From the NCBI GenBank assembly GCA_023515745.1, contig JALECJ010000256.1, positions 124,001 to 188,000 of the forward strand: DNA of 64,000 nt. The letters are read 5' to 3'. The stretch is from Amoeboaphelidium protococcarum. Its lineage: Eukaryota; Aphelidiomycota; Aphelidea. Shown in pieces: positions 61,269-64,000 of this stretch. A model generated the notes under the pieces. The model saw only the letters and a list, made by a program, of their open reading frames with translations. It did not search any database and was not told the origin of the DNA. The translations under genes and the position numbers were made by a program. Numbering within the stretch: the first letter of the stretch is position 1; each line of letters opens with the position of its first letter.

Positions 61269-62720
61269 ATGAATAACAATAGTGACAACAATATTTTGAC
61301 TTAAAGCCAAGTGATGGACGGTAATAATATTAGTGGGGATTAAATGCGACTCAATGCTGTAAATAGTCAATAGGACTAGGAGTTATCGCAGCAATAGTAA
61401 GGCAGTCCACAGACGCAGGCTCAGCGATAGAATACCAGGCTTCGAGAGCGAGGTTAGGTGCGGAGAAACTTCTTTAATCAGTTTATGTAAATATCTCGGG
61501 CTAATAAGATTTTATTGCTGATACATTCATTCTTCTTGCTGGCTGAGGTAGCGGTGGGAATATCGATGCTGGTACTGGGCATTTAGAATGGTGAATAGTG
61601 CGAGAATCCTTTGGATGTATATCTGGGTGGATTTATTGTGCTTATATTCATTCGATTGCCGCTGATGATTTACCTCAGGATAATGCCATCATAAAGAGAC
61701 ACACATCGATCTAATGTTGGTACCCGCGATAATAGCCGCACTAATTCTATAAGTCATAATAATAATAATTCTGATTTACAAGGTTCTTCTAGCTCTGCCA
61801 CGTAGCGTCAATCAAATCTGCGACCGATGACATCATCATTATCCTCCACTCCAAATTCACCGGAATCTGCTCTATAATCTCCCACAAGTGCTAGTAGTGA
61901 TAGGAATAGGTACAATAATAATAATACCGGTGAGCAATCAGCGAATGAAGTGCGTGATAGTAATAATAGTTTGAGAGTTGCCAATTCTCCATAGTAGAGA
62001 ATCAGGAGCTTTGTTGAGACTATTGGTATGCTCTGGTTCCTACTCGGTAACTGGTGGGTGTTCACGTCTGTTAAAACTTGTTCAGTTACTGCTCCCTATT
62101 AATTTTATACTAGTCTATCCTTTGTCATTGTGGGATACATCGTCATTTTATTCCCGGTACTCTTAATTCTGGCCATAATATTCTGTTTACCTGTGGTGCT
62201 TGTCATTTTGAGACTGACTTATGTATGGACCGGTGTGAATTTAGTTGCCGGCTTCAATGGAGATTATAATCCTTCCAGAGTATAAGGTACTACTGTGGAT
62301 GTGTTGAAAAAGATTCCGACGTTGAAGTATCATGCGTATTAATCTCTGAAGACTGCTGGTAGTTCATCAAAGTTGAATGATGCAATTGCTAGCGACATTC
62401 AGAATGGGAACAATAGTAATAATCCTTAGAGGAAGAGCGGTAAAGGATTTAATTTCTTTACTCGCTCCAATAGCGCCAAGAATAAAGACATTGTTGATAT
62501 TGATGATATTGAGGTGGATGATGCTCACTGTTTAATCTGTTTGGCTGAGTATGAAGATGGTGATTTAATTAAACGCTTGCCCGGTTGCAGACACCACTAT
62601 CATGCTGAATGTGTAGATTAGTGGTTGCAGACCAACAGAACATGTCCATCTTGTCGTGCTGACATTGAAGAAGTTATTTTGAGTCGTGATAATAGTAGCA
62701 CGGATGCTACATCTGTTTGA
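61269..62720 (+). CDS. RING-H2 transmembrane E3 ubiquitin ligase
   Basis: 483 residues from ATG 61269 (61314 is an in-frame alternative) to TGA 62718-62720. Four membrane segments: ILLLIHSFFLLAEVAVGISML, VYLGGFIVLIFIRLPLMIYL, GMLWFLLGNWWVFTS and FVIVGYIVILFPVLLILAIIFCL. They are split by a Ser/Asn-rich linker of ~110 residues. The C-terminal RING-H2 is complete: CLICLAEYEDGDLIKRLPGC, HHYHAECVDQWL, then TCPSCRADI (~421-465). The layout matches fungal and plant membrane RING-H2 E3s. Substrate unknown. Confidence 0.9.
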
Positions 62721-62998
62721 ATTTTTATATATTACTGATTGCTGCAAATAATATTACAAACTTGACTGCATCTTTCAATAGAATTAGCAAGCAACAAGCC
62801 GTAATTATTGTCTCCATCTTTCTATATTCTTTGTACTGTACTTATCTTTCGCCAAGACCCAGCTGGAGCAACCATCAAACTTTTTTAATTCCATAAACAC
62901 AAGCCTACTCGACACTCTATTGAAGAGATGACGTGTCTCAAACGGCCAAATTTTTGTATTCAATTGGTTTATATCAAGCCAAGGCTCAAGATTTCAGC

Positions 62999-63071
62999 AG
63001 CGCCTTCGCCCAGCGGCTAGGGCGTCGGTCTCATAATCCGAAGGTCATTGGTTCGAATCCACTAGGCGCTC
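62999..63071 (+). tRNA. tRNA-Met (CAT), elongator type
   Basis: A 73-nt cloverleaf. The acceptor AGCGCCT/AGGCGCT is perfect; D arm GCCC/GGGC; anticodon stem TCGGT/TCCGA with loop CTCATAA (anticodon CAT); T loop TTCGAAT; no intron. A downstream T run (63074-63079) serves as Pol III terminator. A1:U72 is normally an initiator feature, yet the T loop TTCGAAT is the elongator form, so the elongator call is favoured but not certain. Confidence 0.9.
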
Positions 63072-63174
63072 TATCTTTTTGCCTTTTTAGAAAGATAATA
63101 TTAAGAAATTACTGTAAATTTGATTTATAAGCACAAATTTTCTATTTTTCATTTTTCTCTCCTTAACCGCGAAA

Positions 63175-64000
63175 ATGGTTTATACGCTGCGCAGAATGTC
63201 TTCACCGCGTAAATCGTACACAATTGCTTATAAAAAGAGTGTTATTAAATTTTGCTCAAGCCGTTCAGTAAGAGAAGCAGCTATCACGTTCAACCTGCAT
63301 CACTCTATGATATATAGGTGGCTTCGTAATGATAAACTCACTACTCACAAAGATTAGCATTGCAGAAAAATAGGCTCTGGAAGAACTGTTGCTCATCCAT
63401 AGGCGGAGAGGATGTTAGTTTAAATAATATTTAGCTGTAGAAATCGTGGAGATCCTCTAACTCTGAGCAATATACGGCGATAAATGAGGTTGATTGTAGG
63501 AGATGATTAGTTCAAGGCGTCAACTGGGTGGGTGTATGGATTTCTTGAAAGATTTGGGTTATCGCTACGTGCCATAACGTGTCGCGTAAATGCACATAAG
63601 TTTACATCCATTCGTGATAATTTCGATGATAAGGCAGAAAAGATGGCCGCATTCCGCACATATATCAAAGATGTGATCTATCAGCATTAGTTTTCTGATC
63701 TTTAGATTTACAATGTGGATCAGACACCTGTGTGGTTCGATCATCCTCCGTCTAAGGTTATCGATCATCGTGGAGCAAAGTAAGTGTACTGCAAATCGAT
63801 GGTTAGCAACTTGCGTGAAAAGGCAACCGTCGTACTTGCAGTACGTTAAGATGGGTACAAATTGCCGCCGTTGGTAGTTGTCAAGACATCACAGAAGCGA
63901 TTTAGATTGAAACTTGTGAATGGTGTCATGTTATTTCTGAATCCCAGGTCTTCCATGATGAACAGCGATTTAATGAGCAAATACATGAAGTTAATCTTTG
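63175..64000 (+). mobile_element. pogo-type (Tc1/mariner superfamily) transposase, 3' end beyond window
   Basis: An open frame of 275 codons from ATG 63175 to the window end with UAR as Gln and no TGA. An N-terminal psq/HTH (YKKSVIKFCSSRSVREAAITFNLHHSMIYRWL) is followed by a CENP-B-like HTH region, and the DDE catalytic core begins at IYNVDQTPVWFD. A RSKVIDHRGAK-like block and ...VLAVRQDGYKLPPLVV... follow. The second Asp and third catalytic acid would lie just past the edge. It uses TAA/TAG as Gln throughout, so it is adapted to the host code. The element starts within ~100 bases of the tRNA-Met gene. Confidence 0.85.

Overview
This window is nuclear DNA from a eukaryote that reads UAA and UAG as glutamine and uses UGA as its only stop. 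Nearly every gene looks broken under the standard code. Under the alternative code about 30 full-length proteins appear, and every complete coding region found ends in TGA. The strongest single proof is at 45849-45851, where TAG encodes the catalytic glutamine of the WDLGGQ switch motif of ARL1. Other proofs are TAA for the glutamine of the LSGGQKQR signature of the ABC transporter (33537-33539) and TAA inside the conserved IQQSLGW stretch of CKS1. Genes are compact and mostly a few hundred bases apart. Introns are spliceosomal and short (55-80 nt, one of 292 nt), with GTAAGT- or GTATGT-like donors.

The gene content is opisthokont and fungal-like rather than ciliate. It includes an AreA/NIT2-type GATA factor with the fungal N-terminal WR..SK...LENMAWR motif, an ADF-H plus double SH3 Abp1 protein, a PTC1-type PP2C, MEX67/NXF, MAM33, a tetraspanin and a vacuolar-type alkaline phosphatase. 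An early-branching holomycotan with a UAR-Gln code (an aphelid-like organism is one candidate) fits best. The exact taxon cannot be fixed from sequence reading alone.

Layout: 1-7.5 kb holds a family of secreted Ala/Pro/Gln-rich repeat proteins. A block of about 0.9 kb is duplicated there (1-905 and 6544-7497) and carries the 3' end of the secreted gene plus the 3' end of a convergent PRCC-like gene. An orphan gene and a decayed leukotriene-A4-hydrolase-like pseudogene lie between the copies. 7.3-16 kb: PRCC-like splicing factor, PPR protein and NECAP (minus), EXO1 (plus), and a DENN-domain protein (minus) whose 3' end overlaps EXO1. 16-26 kb: alkaline phosphatase, NAD kinase, a glycosyltransferase, TRAPPC1/BET5, tRNA-Tyr, ZFPL1, a COX18-like insertase and a histidine phosphatase. 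26-28.4 kb is gene-poor, with an inverted repeat and a doubtful decayed reading frame.

28.4-46 kb: MAM33, CKS1, tetraspanin, a mitochondrial ABC half-transporter, PTC1, a basic orphan protein, ribosomal protein uS10, a REB1/TTF1-like Myb protein, a FHA-GAF-class III nucleotide cyclase, a membrane-anchored GH36 alpha-galactosidase and ARL1. 46-64 kb: GATA factor, DUF202 membrane protein, ABP1, MEX67, a tail-membrane orphan, CSN2, a CCDC130/Saf4 splicing factor, an acidic orphan, a RING-H2 membrane E3, tRNA-Met and a pogo-type transposase running off the end.

Genes are individually transcribed. No operons or shared pathway were seen, apart from a general housekeeping mix (vesicle traffic, mRNA splicing and export, mitochondria, signalling).
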